This document shows, piece after piece, positions 56,424-64,000 of a stretch of DNA of 64,000 nucleotides (positions within the stretch are counted from its first letter, which is position 1; each line of letters opens with the position of its first letter). The DNA lies in IMG/VR virus record IMGVR_UViG_3300035698_024626, positions 1 through 64,000 of that record. One strand, 5' to 3'. Below the pieces are notes generated by a model that had not been told where the DNA came from, ran no database searches, and saw only the letters and a list, made by a program, of their open reading frames with translations. The stretch comes from a virus. The translations under genes and the position numbers were made by a program.

Positions 56424-57350
56424 ATGGATATGACAAAAAAAACTTTAAAAATCACAAAGCCCAAAACATCTTATGCCGACACGCTAAGAATTTCACCATT
56501 CGCTTTTGCAAAGATACGGTATTGGAGAGACTATGGGGACGTAGAGGTGGCGGCATATGCCACAACTGGAACAGATAATCCTCTGCTCATTACTGACTTT
56601 CGACTAATTAAGCAACAATCCTCAATAGGAGACTTTGATCTCGATCCTAATGATTTAGCCAAAGATGTCGAACGCACACTAGATGATGGGCTATGCCCAT
56701 GGCAGACCCACAACATCTTGGTGCACAGTCACCCAGGCAATTGCCCAAACCCATCTGGCACTGACGAACATAACTTTCAGAAAGCATTTTCCCATCCTGA
56801 TTGGGCAATCATGTTGATTATAGCCCAAGATGATTCTATGTATTGTCGTCTAAAACTCAACACCGGCCCAGGCGCAGAAAAACTACTGAAAGTCCAAATT
56901 GATTTTAGTCAAGAATTCCAAGCCTCCGACCATACGGCGTGGAAAACAGAGTACGAAAAGAAGGTTACAAAACAGCAATTCTTTATGATTGATGAAGAAG
57001 GCTTCTCAGCACAAGCACGAATACCAACAAACAAGATACAAACCGCCTGGGAAAAATACCTTGAAGGGTCTAATGACAACCAAGACATGGAACTTGACTG
57101 CGACTGGGATGAAGACGGAGCCGTTTCCTGTTTCAACGATGAAGACGGTACGTGGTATGTGTATGATCCTGTTACTCGACAGTGGTATGTAGAAGACCTT
57201 TTCGGTAATGATGAACACGTATCAGAAATCCAAGCTCCAAATGGACCATGGACAGCAAAAATCCTAGCGTGGGCAGAAAAACACGCTGATGAACGCAAAT
57301 TGGCAATGGAACGAAAGGACGATTATAATCGCAGTGGTTGCAGACCATAG
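56424..57350 (+). CDS. JAMM/JAB-domain peptidase (308 aa)
   Basis: The N-terminal half is a JAB/MPN domain: candidate Glu41 in DVEVAAYATTG, and the canonical JAMM motif H101-x-H103-x7-S111-x2-D114 in LVHSHPGNCPNPSGTD. Such zinc peptidases cut after Ub-like tails, either maturing the modifier or removing it from targets. The C-terminal ~170 residues hold an acidic part and repeats like GTWYVYDPVTRQWYVEDLF. AAGGAGAAAAAG before the ATG. Confidence 0.9.
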   Translation: MDMTKKTLKITKPKTSYADTLRISPFAFAKIRYWRDYGDVEVAAYATTGTDNPLLITDFRLIKQQSSIGDFDLDPNDLAKDVERTLDDGLCPWQTHNILVHSHPGNCPNPSGTDEHNFQKAFSHPDWAIMLIIAQDDSMYCRLKLNTGPGAEKLLKVQIDFSQEFQASDHTAWKTEYEKKVTKQQFFMIDEEGFSAQARIPTNKIQTAWEKYLEGSNDNQDMELDCDWDEDGAVSCFNDEDGTWYVYDPVTRQWYVEDLFGNDEHVSEIQAPNGPWTAKILAWAEKHADERKLAMERKDDYNRSGCRP

Positions 57351-57369
57351 GACAATCAAGGATTAACCC

Positions 57370-57645
57370 ATGAACAAATCACAACGTTATGTTGGACTGA
57401 CTTACCCTCGTCTTTTAGAGTGGAAAGTAATCCATAGTCTGTGGAAGAAATTCTTGTGTCCCAAACATATCCATCTGTTCGACGAAACCTTATCCTCTGA
57501 ACACACCTTAAACTGTAGTGCTTGTGGATTAGTGGTCCACATTGCCCTTATTGAAACTGAAGAAGAAGCTTGTGCCAGAGCGAAGAAGGGATTATATATA
57601 GCAACTTGGGCAATAAAACAAAGGGTAAGCCTGATGCTACGATAG
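57370..57645 (+). CDS. Zinc-binding hypothetical protein in Ub-like cassette (91 aa)
   Basis: LLEWKVIHSLWKKFLCPKHI then LNCSACGLVVHIALIETEEE. Lies between the JAB- and E1-like genes; AAGGATTAACCC upstream. Role unknown. Confidence 0.5.
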   Translation: MNKSQRYVGLTYPRLLEWKVIHSLWKKFLCPKHIHLFDETLSSEHTLNCSACGLVVHIALIETEEEACARAKKGLYIATWAIKQRVSLMLR

Positions 57646-57701
57646 AAGTAGATATGTCTAGATTTATTTGACCTGACTAGGGAACGGTTAAGGAGAAAAA
57701 A

Positions 57702-58358
57702 ATGACCATAATCGCAGACAGAAATATCCGCCAACGCGAACTTATCCCTCCAGACAAACTAGCACAAACAAGAATCACATTAATAGGTGTGGGCGCAATA
57801 GGCCGTCAAGCTGCGTTACAATTAAGTGCTATCGGCGTGCCCAAACTTCAATTGATAGACTTTGATTTTGTTGCGCCTGAAAATCTCGCTGCTCAAGGCT
57901 TTTATGAGCAAGACCTAAACTCGCCAAAAGTCGAAGCCGTAGCTAATGTTTGCAGAGCAATCAACTCAGAAATCGAAGTAACCACTGCAAATAAACGATT
58001 CACGGGGTTGCAATTTACTGGAGGTGTGATTTTTTGCTGTGTCGATAAAATCGAAACTCGCAGATCAATCTTCAATTCTGTAAAAAATCGTGCCAACTTG
58101 TGGATTGACTCCAGAATGTCTGCTGAGTACCTGCGGATACTAACAATCTATGATAATCCCTCCCAGGAATACTATTTGACAACTCTATTCCCTGCCGCAG
58201 AAGCATACCAAGGAAGTTGCACAAACAAAAGTATCATTTATTGTGCCAATATCGCCGCAGGAATGATGGTAGCACAGTTCGCCAAATGGCTTCGTGGATG
58301 CGACCTCAACATGGACATTGATCTTAATCTTCTCACCAATGAAATGGGAGTAAAATAA
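57702..58358 (+). CDS. ThiF/E1-like activating enzyme (218 aa)
   Basis: Adenylation fold: GVGAIGRQAALQLSAIGVPK (GxGxxG, residues 29-34), LIDFDFVAPENLAAQGFYEQ (Asp and Asn of the ATP site), FCCVDKIETRRSIF (Asp115), and a C-terminal GSCTNKSIIYCANIAAGMMV with Cys173 as candidate thiol. It would adenylate the C-terminus of the Ub-like protein and pass it to the E2. AAGGAGAAAAAA before the ATG. Confidence 0.9.
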   Translation: MTIIADRNIRQRELIPPDKLAQTRITLIGVGAIGRQAALQLSAIGVPKLQLIDFDFVAPENLAAQGFYEQDLNSPKVEAVANVCRAINSEIEVTTANKRFTGLQFTGGVIFCCVDKIETRRSIFNSVKNRANLWIDSRMSAEYLRILTIYDNPSQEYYLTTLFPAAEAYQGSCTNKSIIYCANIAAGMMVAQFAKWLRGCDLNMDIDLNLLTNEMGVK

Positions 58359-58796
58359 ATGCTTACCTGTCCACTGTGCAACGGAGATGCAGAAGAATCT
58401 GGTACGCCAGATAAAATAACGTGCCTTTTCTGTGGTTATGAAGGCCTAGATGGGGGTAAAATATTCAAGACGGTTCGCATCTTAATGAAATCACGAGGAA
58501 AAGCAATCAATATCAACGTAATAGCATTAACCTTCGAAGAAGCATTTGGTTTCGTAGAAAAACACAATCTACGGGTAGACCCACTAATTGTGAAATGCGA
58601 CGACCCCCCAGGATACCGAAAAAAACACTGGCATGTGGGACAAACCGTACTCTCAAGCAACGGGTGGACTAATATTTCCAATTGGCTTGTCAAAGGGAAA
58701 ACAGCACTAGAAGCCATCTCTATCACAAAATCATTCATAGAAACAGGGGAAAACCATAAACTATACAACGAAGGTGTTCTCAACAAATCGGAGTGA
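58359..58796 (+). CDS. Zinc-ribbon hypothetical protein (145 aa)
   Basis: MLTCPLCNGDAEESGTPDKI then CLFCGYEG; the rest is alpha/beta with WHVGQTVLSSNGWTNISNWL. Starts one base after the E1-like stop, so it is co-transcribed. Function unknown. Confidence 0.6.
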   Translation: MLTCPLCNGDAEESGTPDKITCLFCGYEGLDGGKIFKTVRILMKSRGKAININVIALTFEEAFGFVEKHNLRVDPLIVKCDDPPGYRKKHWHVGQTVLSSNGWTNISNWLVKGKTALEAISITKSFIETGENHKLYNEGVLNKSE

Positions 58797-59659
58797 AAGA
58801 TGTAGCAGTCTTGTGCCAGACATTAAACGAGGTTAATATTACGATGCGAAGCATGTCAGGACAGGAAACGCTAGGAATTGATGATTGGTATAATGTATGG
58901 AACGACACCAATGATTATAACGATTCGTGCGTTATTCGAGTAACAAATAAATGTAACGAGCAATGTCAACATTGCTGCTTTAGGTCAGGCCCCCTATGGA
59001 AAAAATATATATCAACTGAAAAAGCCATTAAGATAAATCAATGGTTGCCTAAAAAAATCACAATGTATATTATGGGGGGCGAATTTACCGTCTTAAAAAA
59101 TTATCCCGAAATTATATTAGCTTTAACGAAAAATAGAAAAAAAGTTCGTCTAGCTACTAACGGCCAATGGGCAACAACAAAAAAGAAATTACAAAAATTT
59201 GTCACAACTGTCAAACAAATCAAGAAGAATTGTAATGACTTAGATATATCCATTTCCGATGATCAATGGCATATCTCAAAAGGGGCAGTTAGTAAATATA
59301 AATTTATCAAATATAACACTGGCATCCCCGTTGCATTAAATCAAAACTGTAATCCAGCACCCATAGGAAGAGCGTGGGATAACAAATTAGTGTGTTTCCC
59401 AGAAATGTATGCATTATGTAAAACAAAAAAGTATTTAATTATAACAGAAGATAGTATGATCCATAGATGCTCATCCGGGTATTTCCCTTGGAAATCTTTC
59501 GAAGAAACCACTTGGGATGATGCCAGAGATTATATCTGGAGATGGAGATCAGAAAAACTTTCAGAAGGCATGAATTGCCATATTTGCATGGAAATAGTAG
59601 CAGCAGCTCGACATAGAATCGTTGGAAGTGAAGCACCACCAAACACAAAAGAGGAATAA
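58793..59659 (+). CDS. Radical SAM enzyme (288 aa)
   Basis: IRVTNKCNEQCQHCCFRSGP carries the CxxxCxxC cluster, followed by MYIMGGEFTVLKNYPEIILA and VRLATNGQWATTKKK typical of the radical SAM barrel. Extra C-terminal cysteines (HRCSSGYF, MNCHICMEI) hint at an auxiliary site. GTG start overlaps the previous stop; ATG 58844 after GAGG is an alternative. Substrate unknown; it may modify a small phage peptide. Confidence 0.85.
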   Translation: MKDVAVLCQTLNEVNITMRSMSGQETLGIDDWYNVWNDTNDYNDSCVIRVTNKCNEQCQHCCFRSGPLWKKYISTEKAIKINQWLPKKITMYIMGGEFTVLKNYPEIILALTKNRKKVRLATNGQWATTKKKLQKFVTTVKQIKKNCNDLDISISDDQWHISKGAVSKYKFIKYNTGIPVALNQNCNPAPIGRAWDNKLVCFPEMYALCKTKKYLIITEDSMIHRCSSGYFPWKSFEETTWDDARDYIWRWRSEKLSEGMNCHICMEIVAAARHRIVGSEAPPNTKEE

Positions 59660-60244
59660 ATGCCTAAAAAAATCCACAGAATTGTAGTCATCGATCTAGA
59701 ATGTACATGCTGGGACGATCCAGGAGATCAGAAACCAGAAATTATAGAAATAGGCGCATGCCTGTACAACAATCGAACGAGGGAAATTACTAACTCAATC
59801 AACCTAGTGGTCCGTCCCCATCACTTGGATATCAGCGACTATTGCACAAACCTTACGGGCCTGACAGAAAAAGCGGTGATACAGGGCATATGGCTCCACG
59901 AAGCTCTAGGGACACTAAAGAAAGACCTGCCTTTGCGGTCCTGCGCTTGGGCTAGTTGGGGAGATTTTGATCGTGTTCATTTAGCGAAAGAGTGTGCGGG
60001 AAAATCCATTGAATATCCCTTTAGTCAGACGCATATCAATATCAAATCCCTCTTCGGCCTGATGATGCACGATAAGGTCGGGGTAGGCTTAGGCAAGGCA
60101 ATAGATCGTTTAGGGATGACTTTTGAAGGTAAACCCCACCGAGCAGTAGATGATGCTTACAATGCAGCTAAAGTTTTGCAGAAACTTTCAGAGTTTGAGT
60201 TACCAACGGGTATTGTTGATTGTATTTTGGAGCCAACACCATGA
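59660..60244 (+). CDS. DEDDh 3'-5' exonuclease (194 aa)
   Basis: RIVVIDLECTCWDDPGDQKP (Asp-x-Glu), EIIEIGACL, a WASWGDFDRVHLAKE Asp, and HRAVDDAYNAAKVLQKL (H-x4-D) give the DnaQ/ERI1-like core. It degrades DNA or RNA from the 3' end; the 'E-C-T-C-W' form is typical of ERI1/KapD types. Confidence 0.9.
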   Translation: MPKKIHRIVVIDLECTCWDDPGDQKPEIIEIGACLYNNRTREITNSINLVVRPHHLDISDYCTNLTGLTEKAVIQGIWLHEALGTLKKDLPLRSCAWASWGDFDRVHLAKECAGKSIEYPFSQTHINIKSLFGLMMHDKVGVGLGKAIDRLGMTFEGKPHRAVDDAYNAAKVLQKLSEFELPTGIVDCILEPTP

Positions 60245-60283
60245 CGAGTCAAGACAAACTACTATGTTATGAGGTGTAAAACA

Positions 60284-60481
60284 ATGACATGGAATGAATT
60301 AAAACCCTTGATAGAACGCATGTCTCCTGAGCAACAACAAACAGATGTGACAATATATGTGTCTGCCATAGACGAAACATATGTGGCAACAACTCTAGCA
60401 GAAGTGCCTTATGGGCCTATTAAAAATAGTCTGTGTGGCGGCGTACTTGATGATGGCCACCCATTTCTTGTCACAGTTTAG
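60284..60481 (+). CDS. Small conserved phage protein (65 aa)
   Basis: MTWNELKPLIERMSPEQQQT then DVTIYVSAIDETYVATTLAE, a small family often seen in phages. GAGGTGTAAAACA upstream. Function unknown. Confidence 0.6.
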   Translation: MTWNELKPLIERMSPEQQQTDVTIYVSAIDETYVATTLAEVPYGPIKNSLCGGVLDDGHPFLVTV

Positions 60482-60492
60482 GAGTAATAACA

Positions 60493-60699
60493 ATGTCCAA
60501 AGGAAAACCTGACCCTCAATGCCAGGACTGTAAAGGGACAGGGCAAATCACGCTCTTTACCTCAATAAGCATATGTGATTGCGTTAATCGTAAGTCGGTA
60601 ATCACAGATTTGAAGGAAGACTATCCCCACCCCTCAAAATACATCAAGAGCGAAGATTTCAAAATTAAGACGATTTACCCGTCGGACATTCCCTTTTAA
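60493..60699 (+). CDS. Zinc-binding small protein (68 aa)
   Basis: PDPQCQDCKGTGQITLFTSI then CDC; a DnaJ-like CxxCxGxG start. GGAGTAATAACA upstream. Confidence 0.55.
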   Translation: MSKGKPDPQCQDCKGTGQITLFTSISICDCVNRKSVITDLKEDYPHPSKYIKSEDFKIKTIYPSDIPF

Positions 60700-60711
60700 A
60701 AAGAGAAAATA

Positions 60712-60960
60712 ATGAACAACGAAACGGAAAAGAATCGCACTTACGATCATCTCACCACTGAGCAGCTTATCATACTCGATGAACTATTGTTCGAGGTCAT
60801 GTTTGAAGATATGCAGAGAGACCCGTACTATCTGGAGGACTGTTTACTTGATTACATTGAGAGGATGGACGTTGCAACTAAGCTTGCTGCACTATCTAGT
60901 GATGAAGAATCTCGCCGGGAGTTGTTGGGATTTGATCCAGAGGACTGCAACAACGATTAG
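60712..60960 (+). CDS. Acidic helical protein (82 aa)
   Basis: LTTEQLIILDELLFEVMFED then CLLDYIERMDVATKLAALSS. Acidic; could be an anti-host or DNA-mimic-like protein, unproven. Confidence 0.5.
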   Translation: MNNETEKNRTYDHLTTEQLIILDELLFEVMFEDMQRDPYYLEDCLLDYIERMDVATKLAALSSDEESRRELLGFDPEDCNND

Positions 60961-61006
60961 TATCTTAGACTAGTTTAGTGTGTAAGATTTTAGGAGTGAT
61001 AAACCA

Positions 61007-61273
61007 ATGAAGTGGATAAATGTAAACGACAGAATCCCGCCCATATTCGACAAATTTCTTGGAGACAGCGAAAAAGTGCTATGTCAAGATAGCAAAGGAC
61101 AGACCTTTATAGGTTATGTTAGACACGAAACAGACGTGGCATTCGACCGCCTTCCCAGTTGGATTCAAGACGGAGGAGATATGTATGATCTACAGGACAT
61201 CATTAGATGGATTCCTCTGAAGTATGTGGTTGAATCAATCTCACCAAATCAACAGGAGCTTATCGATGAATGA
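61007..61273 (+). CDS. DUF551-like hypothetical protein (88 aa)
   Basis: MKWINVNDRIPPIFDKFLGD ... IIRWIPLKYV: the 'W..v.drlP' start and 'thW.pl' end resemble the small DUF551 family of phages. AGGAGTGATAAACCA upstream. Confidence 0.6.
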   Translation: MKWINVNDRIPPIFDKFLGDSEKVLCQDSKGQTFIGYVRHETDVAFDRLPSWIQDGGDMYDLQDIIRWIPLKYVVESISPNQQELIDE

Positions 61274-61517
61274 CGAAACAAGTAAACGAAACGTTAAGGC
61301 GCTGGTTAGTGAATATCATCAGTTAAGTGGGGCCTGTAGCAGAGCGCAAGCTAAAATTATTCAAGTTACCAACCGTCGCGAACGAATTTTGGAGGAAATT
61401 GCCAAGAAAATCACTACGCCATCGCCCGTTGTTATCCGTATCGGCAGTCAATCATTCGTGGTAGAATCTGGCACGGGGAAAATAGCGGCCATTCGTCTCG
61501 CAGTAACAATTACTTGA
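61266..61517 (+). CDS. Hypothetical protein (83 aa)
   Basis: MNDETSKRNVKALVSEYHQL, basic helices, then a beta C-terminus. AGGAGCTTATCG upstream; overlaps the previous gene. Confidence 0.5.
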   Translation: MNDETSKRNVKALVSEYHQLSGACSRAQAKIIQVTNRRERILEEIAKKITTPSPVVIRIGSQSFVVESGTGKIAAIRLAVTIT

Positions 61518-61654
61518 CACGAATTCCAATTAGAAAATAGGTTTGTGAAAACAAATTCCCAAGTTCAACGTATAACCTCTATGTCTTAAGTTAATTGAAG
61601 CTGGTTCGTTGTTGAATCAGTATGAATTGTAATCGCTACCGAAAGGAATAAACC

Positions 61655-61930
61655 ATGTCCGATGAAGCACCAACAGTCCAAAAGGATTCGGCATTCGAAA
61701 TTATTGAACTAAACACCAAAACCGGAGAAACCATTGTCATTATTCAAAAGGGCATTATAGGTGCTTTGGCGAATCAGTTGAAAAACACTAGTGACAAGCG
61801 CAAGGCCAGTTCAATTTTAAGAAAACTTGGATATACCCTTAGCGATTGTGGAGACATACATTATGAGACCAAGCAAGTAAGCGATACTGATATCAACCCA
61901 AGTATTGTAACAGACCGAATGGAGGAGTGA
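61655..61930 (+). CDS. Hypothetical protein (91 aa)
   Basis: FEIIELNTKTGETIVIIQKG then a basic helix NTSDKRKASSILRKLGYTLS. GAAAGGAATAAACC upstream. A CGTATAA box lies near 61570. Confidence 0.5.
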   Translation: MSDEAPTVQKDSAFEIIELNTKTGETIVIIQKGIIGALANQLKNTSDKRKASSILRKLGYTLSDCGDIHYETKQVSDTDINPSIVTDRMEE

Positions 61931-61939
61931 TAAGTTAGG

Positions 61940-62860
61940 ATGCTATCCCTGTACGACCAACGATTTGGGAAACTAGTAGCCATAGAACCACGTGGAAGCA
62001 ATAAAAATAAACAAATTCTATGGCTATGTTTGTGCGATTGTGGGAATGAAGTAATTGTAGAAGGTAGAGCCCTTAAAGCCGGGCAAACAAAGAGTTGCGG
62101 ATGTTTAGCCCTAGAACAAGCAAAAAAGATGGGACTCAACAATAAAACCCACGGCCATAGTAAAAATGGAAAAAAGTCTAAAGTTTATATGGCGTGGGAA
62201 GCAATGATTCAAAGATGCACCAACCATAAACACAAATATTATAATATCTACGGAGGTCGTGGAATCACTGTTTGCGATCGTTGGTTGAAATTTGAAAACT
62301 TTCTTGAAGATATGGGAGAGTGTCCACCGGGTCTTACATTAGAACGTAGGAATAATAATAAAGGATACTCTCCCTCGAATTGTTATTGGGCAACATGGAA
62401 ACAACAACAAAGAAACAGACGAAACAATAGACCAATAACACACAATGGGAAAACACAACTCTTGATAGAATGGGCAGAAGAAACAGGTATCGATAGAAAG
62501 ACTATTACTGCGAGACTTAAGAGGGGTTGGTCAACAGAAAGAGCCCTTAAAACTCCGGTCAGAAAATGTAAAAGGAGAAATCAGATGGATGAGCTAGCAA
62601 TGAAAACAATTGCGACGAATGTCGCCGAAGTATTCGAATCCCTGACTGACGTAAACGCAGAGGACTTCAAAGAGGTAAAACGATTATCGCAAAAAACCGT
62701 TGGTTTGCGCGAAACTGGAGCATTTAATGTTGGCGTAAGAATGCTGCGACGGAAGGACATCCGTGAACAACATGCCAAGCTGATGGCCGCGATCGCTGCG
62801 GAAAAGTGGGGCGAGGGGTTCCTGATGGCGCTGCAACTCATGGCAGCTTTTGGAGTGTAG
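61940..62860 (+). CDS. HNH/AP2-like homing endonuclease fused in frame to the next gene (306 aa)
   Basis: Residues 1-215 are a homing-type protein: YDQRFGKLVAIEPRG, WLCLCDCGNEVIVEGRALKA, KSCGC, then YMAWEAMIQRCTNHKHKYYN, GGRGITVCDRWLKFENFLED and LERRNNNKGYSPSNCYWATW (HNH core), ending in a HTH and RALKTPVRK. No stop follows; the frame runs into a complete downstream gene starting at 62585 with its own ribosome binding site. The endonuclease therefore either makes a fusion or has lost its stop. Confidence 0.8.
   Translation: MLSLYDQRFGKLVAIEPRGSNKNKQILWLCLCDCGNEVIVEGRALKAGQTKSCGCLALEQAKKMGLNNKTHGHSKNGKKSKVYMAWEAMIQRCTNHKHKYYNIYGGRGITVCDRWLKFENFLEDMGECPPGLTLERRNNNKGYSPSNCYWATWKQQQRNRRNNRPITHNGKTQLLIEWAEETGIDRKTITARLKRGWSTERALKTPVRKCKRRNQMDELAMKTIATNVAEVFESLTDVNAEDFKEVKRLSQKTVGLRETGAFNVGVRMLRRKDIREQHAKLMAAIAAEKWGEGFLMALQLMAAFGV
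62585..62860 (+). CDS. Hypothetical protein with own start inside the fusion (91 aa)
   Basis: AAAAGGAGAAATCAG precedes this ATG, so the 91-aa product (MDELAMKTIATNVAEVFESL onward, helical) is probably also made alone. This was likely the original gene before the HNH gene arrived upstream. Confidence 0.6.
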   Translation: MDELAMKTIATNVAEVFESLTDVNAEDFKEVKRLSQKTVGLRETGAFNVGVRMLRRKDIREQHAKLMAAIAAEKWGEGFLMALQLMAAFGV

Positions 62861-62870
62861 AGGTGAAAAA

Positions 62871-63407
62871 ATGTTGAAGAAAACTGTTCCGATAACGATG
62901 GTCTGTGTATTATTGCTGAGTGGTTGTACCTCTATGCGGCTGGCTCAAGAATCTCTGGCGATTGGTCAAGACTCAAACTTAGAAATTCGCAATGCCTTTT
63001 TGGCTAAATCGTGGGGACTCAACAGGGCCTTGGTTACCGAATCGCGACGGGGATATGTGGCCGAAGCAAAGCTAGTCCTCCTGTCTATTGGTTCTAATGG
63101 GACAGTAGATATTCAAACGGCAATGCAAAGCCTAGACAATCTCGCCAATGAACTCGCTACAGATGAAATTACTACTTCGGAAAATTTCGCATATTTGGCC
63201 CTCCTTAGCATCATGGGTGAACGGGCCGATTCGTATCTCGATCAGACATACGGATTCATTGAAGCTCAAAAACCAATCTGGATGAGAAGTGCTTTACTAC
63301 GATCAGCGATTATGGAAACAACTACAGAAATCGAAATGTGGACGATGCTGCTGGGCGACGTACTGCCCAAGTTCAAAGGTCTTATCGACAAAATACCGAC
63401 AAGATAA
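62871..63407 (+). CDS. Lipoprotein (178 aa)
   Basis: MLKKTVPITMVCVLLLSGCT has a basic start, hydrophobic core and lipobox (LLSGC). The mature part is helical (LAIGQDSNLEIRNAFLAKSW). ATG at 62871 after GAGGTGAAAAA. May be an outer-membrane-directed phage lipoprotein, which would imply a Gram-negative host. Confidence 0.7.
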   Translation: MLKKTVPITMVCVLLLSGCTSMRLAQESLAIGQDSNLEIRNAFLAKSWGLNRALVTESRRGYVAEAKLVLLSIGSNGTVDIQTAMQSLDNLANELATDEITTSENFAYLALLSIMGERADSYLDQTYGFIEAQKPIWMRSALLRSAIMETTTEIEMWTMLLGDVLPKFKGLIDKIPTR

Positions 63408-63437
63408 AAATACCAACAACAAAAAAGGAGACTTAGT

Positions 63438-63692
63438 ATGGGCGTTGATCCACCTCAATATCCAACATCTCCCAAACCTGAACCTTATCCATTATTGGAC
63501 ACCAAGAAAAAACGACCTACCGCAACAGTCACAATCTTCGGAGCCGCTCACGTTCCGGCATTTCACTGGGAGGCGTTAGTATTTGGCATAAGATGTATCA
63601 ATGATACCACATATACGACTGTCAGGTCTGCTAAAAGAGCAGCAAAACAATGGTGTAATCGCGTCGGTCTATCTATTATATTGCCATACTGA
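63438..63692 (+). CDS. Hypothetical protein (84 aa)
   Basis: Pro-rich N-terminus then TIFGAAHVPAFHWEALVFGI and a basic helix. AAAAAGGAGACTTAGT upstream. Function unknown. Confidence 0.55.
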   Translation: MGVDPPQYPTSPKPEPYPLLDTKKKRPTATVTIFGAAHVPAFHWEALVFGIRCINDTTYTTVRSAKRAAKQWCNRVGLSIILPY

Positions 63693-63704
63693 ACAGGAGA
63701 AGCC

Positions 63705-64000
63705 ATGATAACACACACAGAAGCATCGGCTAAATTCAAGAGATGCCGAAATGAAAAGCGGGGCTACAAACTAGCAAACAATACCTATCTTAAAAAACGT
63801 GGAAATGCTTTCGCTGTTCTACTCTACGAGACAAATATTGTAACGATTCGTCCCAACGGGACATACCGGCTAGATACAGATGGACATCGCACAGTCACAA
63901 CCCAAAAACGAATGAACATGATACTACCCTGTACTGTTTCACAAACGAAAGGCATTTGGCACATCGGAGACAATCTCTACACAGATAATATGCTTATTAA
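63705..64000 (+). CDS. Conserved phage protein, partial (cut by right edge)
   Basis: ASAKFKRCRNEKRGYKLANN then a beta-rich part with ETNIVTIRPNGTYRLDTDGH, matching a widespread phage protein type ('KF.rcR...kgykianNTyl..r.....v.lh.T.vv...pdG...l..gGw.T.tT..R'). AGGAGAAGCC upstream. Function unknown; 3' end not in the window. Confidence 0.7.
   Translation, partial: MITHTEASAKFKRCRNEKRGYKLANNTYLKKRGNAFAVLLYETNIVTIRPNGTYRLDTDGHRTVTTQKRMNMILPCTVSQTKGIWHIGDNLYTDNMLI

Overview
The window reads as 64 kb of a large tailed dsDNA bacteriophage genome (or a prophage-like relative). It has a capsid/packaging gene block (major capsid protein, decoration protein, prohead protease with a nested scaffold, portal, large terminase), dozens of tightly packed small genes with ATGA/TAATG overlaps and strong GGAG-type ribosome binding sites, and at least six HNH homing-type endonucleases. 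There are no rRNAs, no convincing complete tRNA and no metabolic operons. Sigma70-type promoters (TTGACA-17-TATAAT) and Shine-Dalgarno sites indicate a bacterial host; nothing here fixes the taxon.

Layout. (1) 1-2.3 kb, minus: a partial helix-turn-helix protein and a large HTH-repeat/HNH/Mom-like acyltransferase protein. (2) 2.4-16.0 kb, minus: the late structural and packaging operon, read right to left, from a sigma-like factor through a small-terminase candidate, glycosyltransferase, GDP-mannose dehydratase, ERCC4-type nuclease, large terminase, HNH, portal, protease/scaffold and decoration protein to the major capsid protein, closed by a terminator. (3) 16.1-17.4 kb: a TnpB (IS605-type) element carrying only the 3' stub of tnpA. 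(4) 17.5-22.7 kb, plus: DNA methyltransferase, ClpP-like protease, MazG, Nudix and RlaP-like nucleotidyltransferase genes. (5) 22.7-32.9 kb, minus: small zinc-binding and hypothetical proteins, a NadR-like P-loop kinase, a glycoside-hydrolase-like protein, two HNH genes, and a second TnpB element that split a small gene. (6) 33.1-36.2 kb: the junction where the leftward and rightward blocks diverge, filled with dozens of copies of the 9-mer TTAT(C/A/G)GGAC, almost all on one strand and about 25 bp apart, interleaved with near-perfect sigma70 promoters, tiny genes and terminator hairpins. (7) 36.15-37.9 kb: an essentially gene-free tract. (8) 37.9-53.4 kb, plus: about fifty small genes, several repeated leader/RNA elements, then a phosphoribosyltransferase, an arginase-fold UPF0489 protein, an isochorismatase-like hydrolase and a DUF262 protein. 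(9) 53.4-58.4 kb, plus: a ubiquitin-like conjugation cassette consisting of a ThiS/MoaD-fold Ub-like protein, an E2-like protein fused to a long cysteine-rich array, a JAMM/JAB peptidase and a ThiF/E1-like enzyme, with an HNH gene inserted antisense. (10) 58.4-64 kb, plus: radical SAM enzyme, DEDDh exonuclease, small proteins, an HNH gene fused in frame to its downstream neighbour, a lipoprotein and a gene cut by the window edge.

The strongest candidates for undescribed biology are the phage-borne Ub/E2/JAB/E1 cassette, the strand-biased 9-mer array at the divergent junction, and a duplicated structured RNA element near 38.4 and 38.65 kb whose long stem is preserved by paired base changes. 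Mobile-element activity is unusually readable: two TnpB elements with tnpA stubs, one gene split by a TnpB element, a 12-codon relic of an endonuclease-type gene in front of clpP, and an HNH gene that has lost its stop codon. All functions come from motif reading by eye; no database search was possible.
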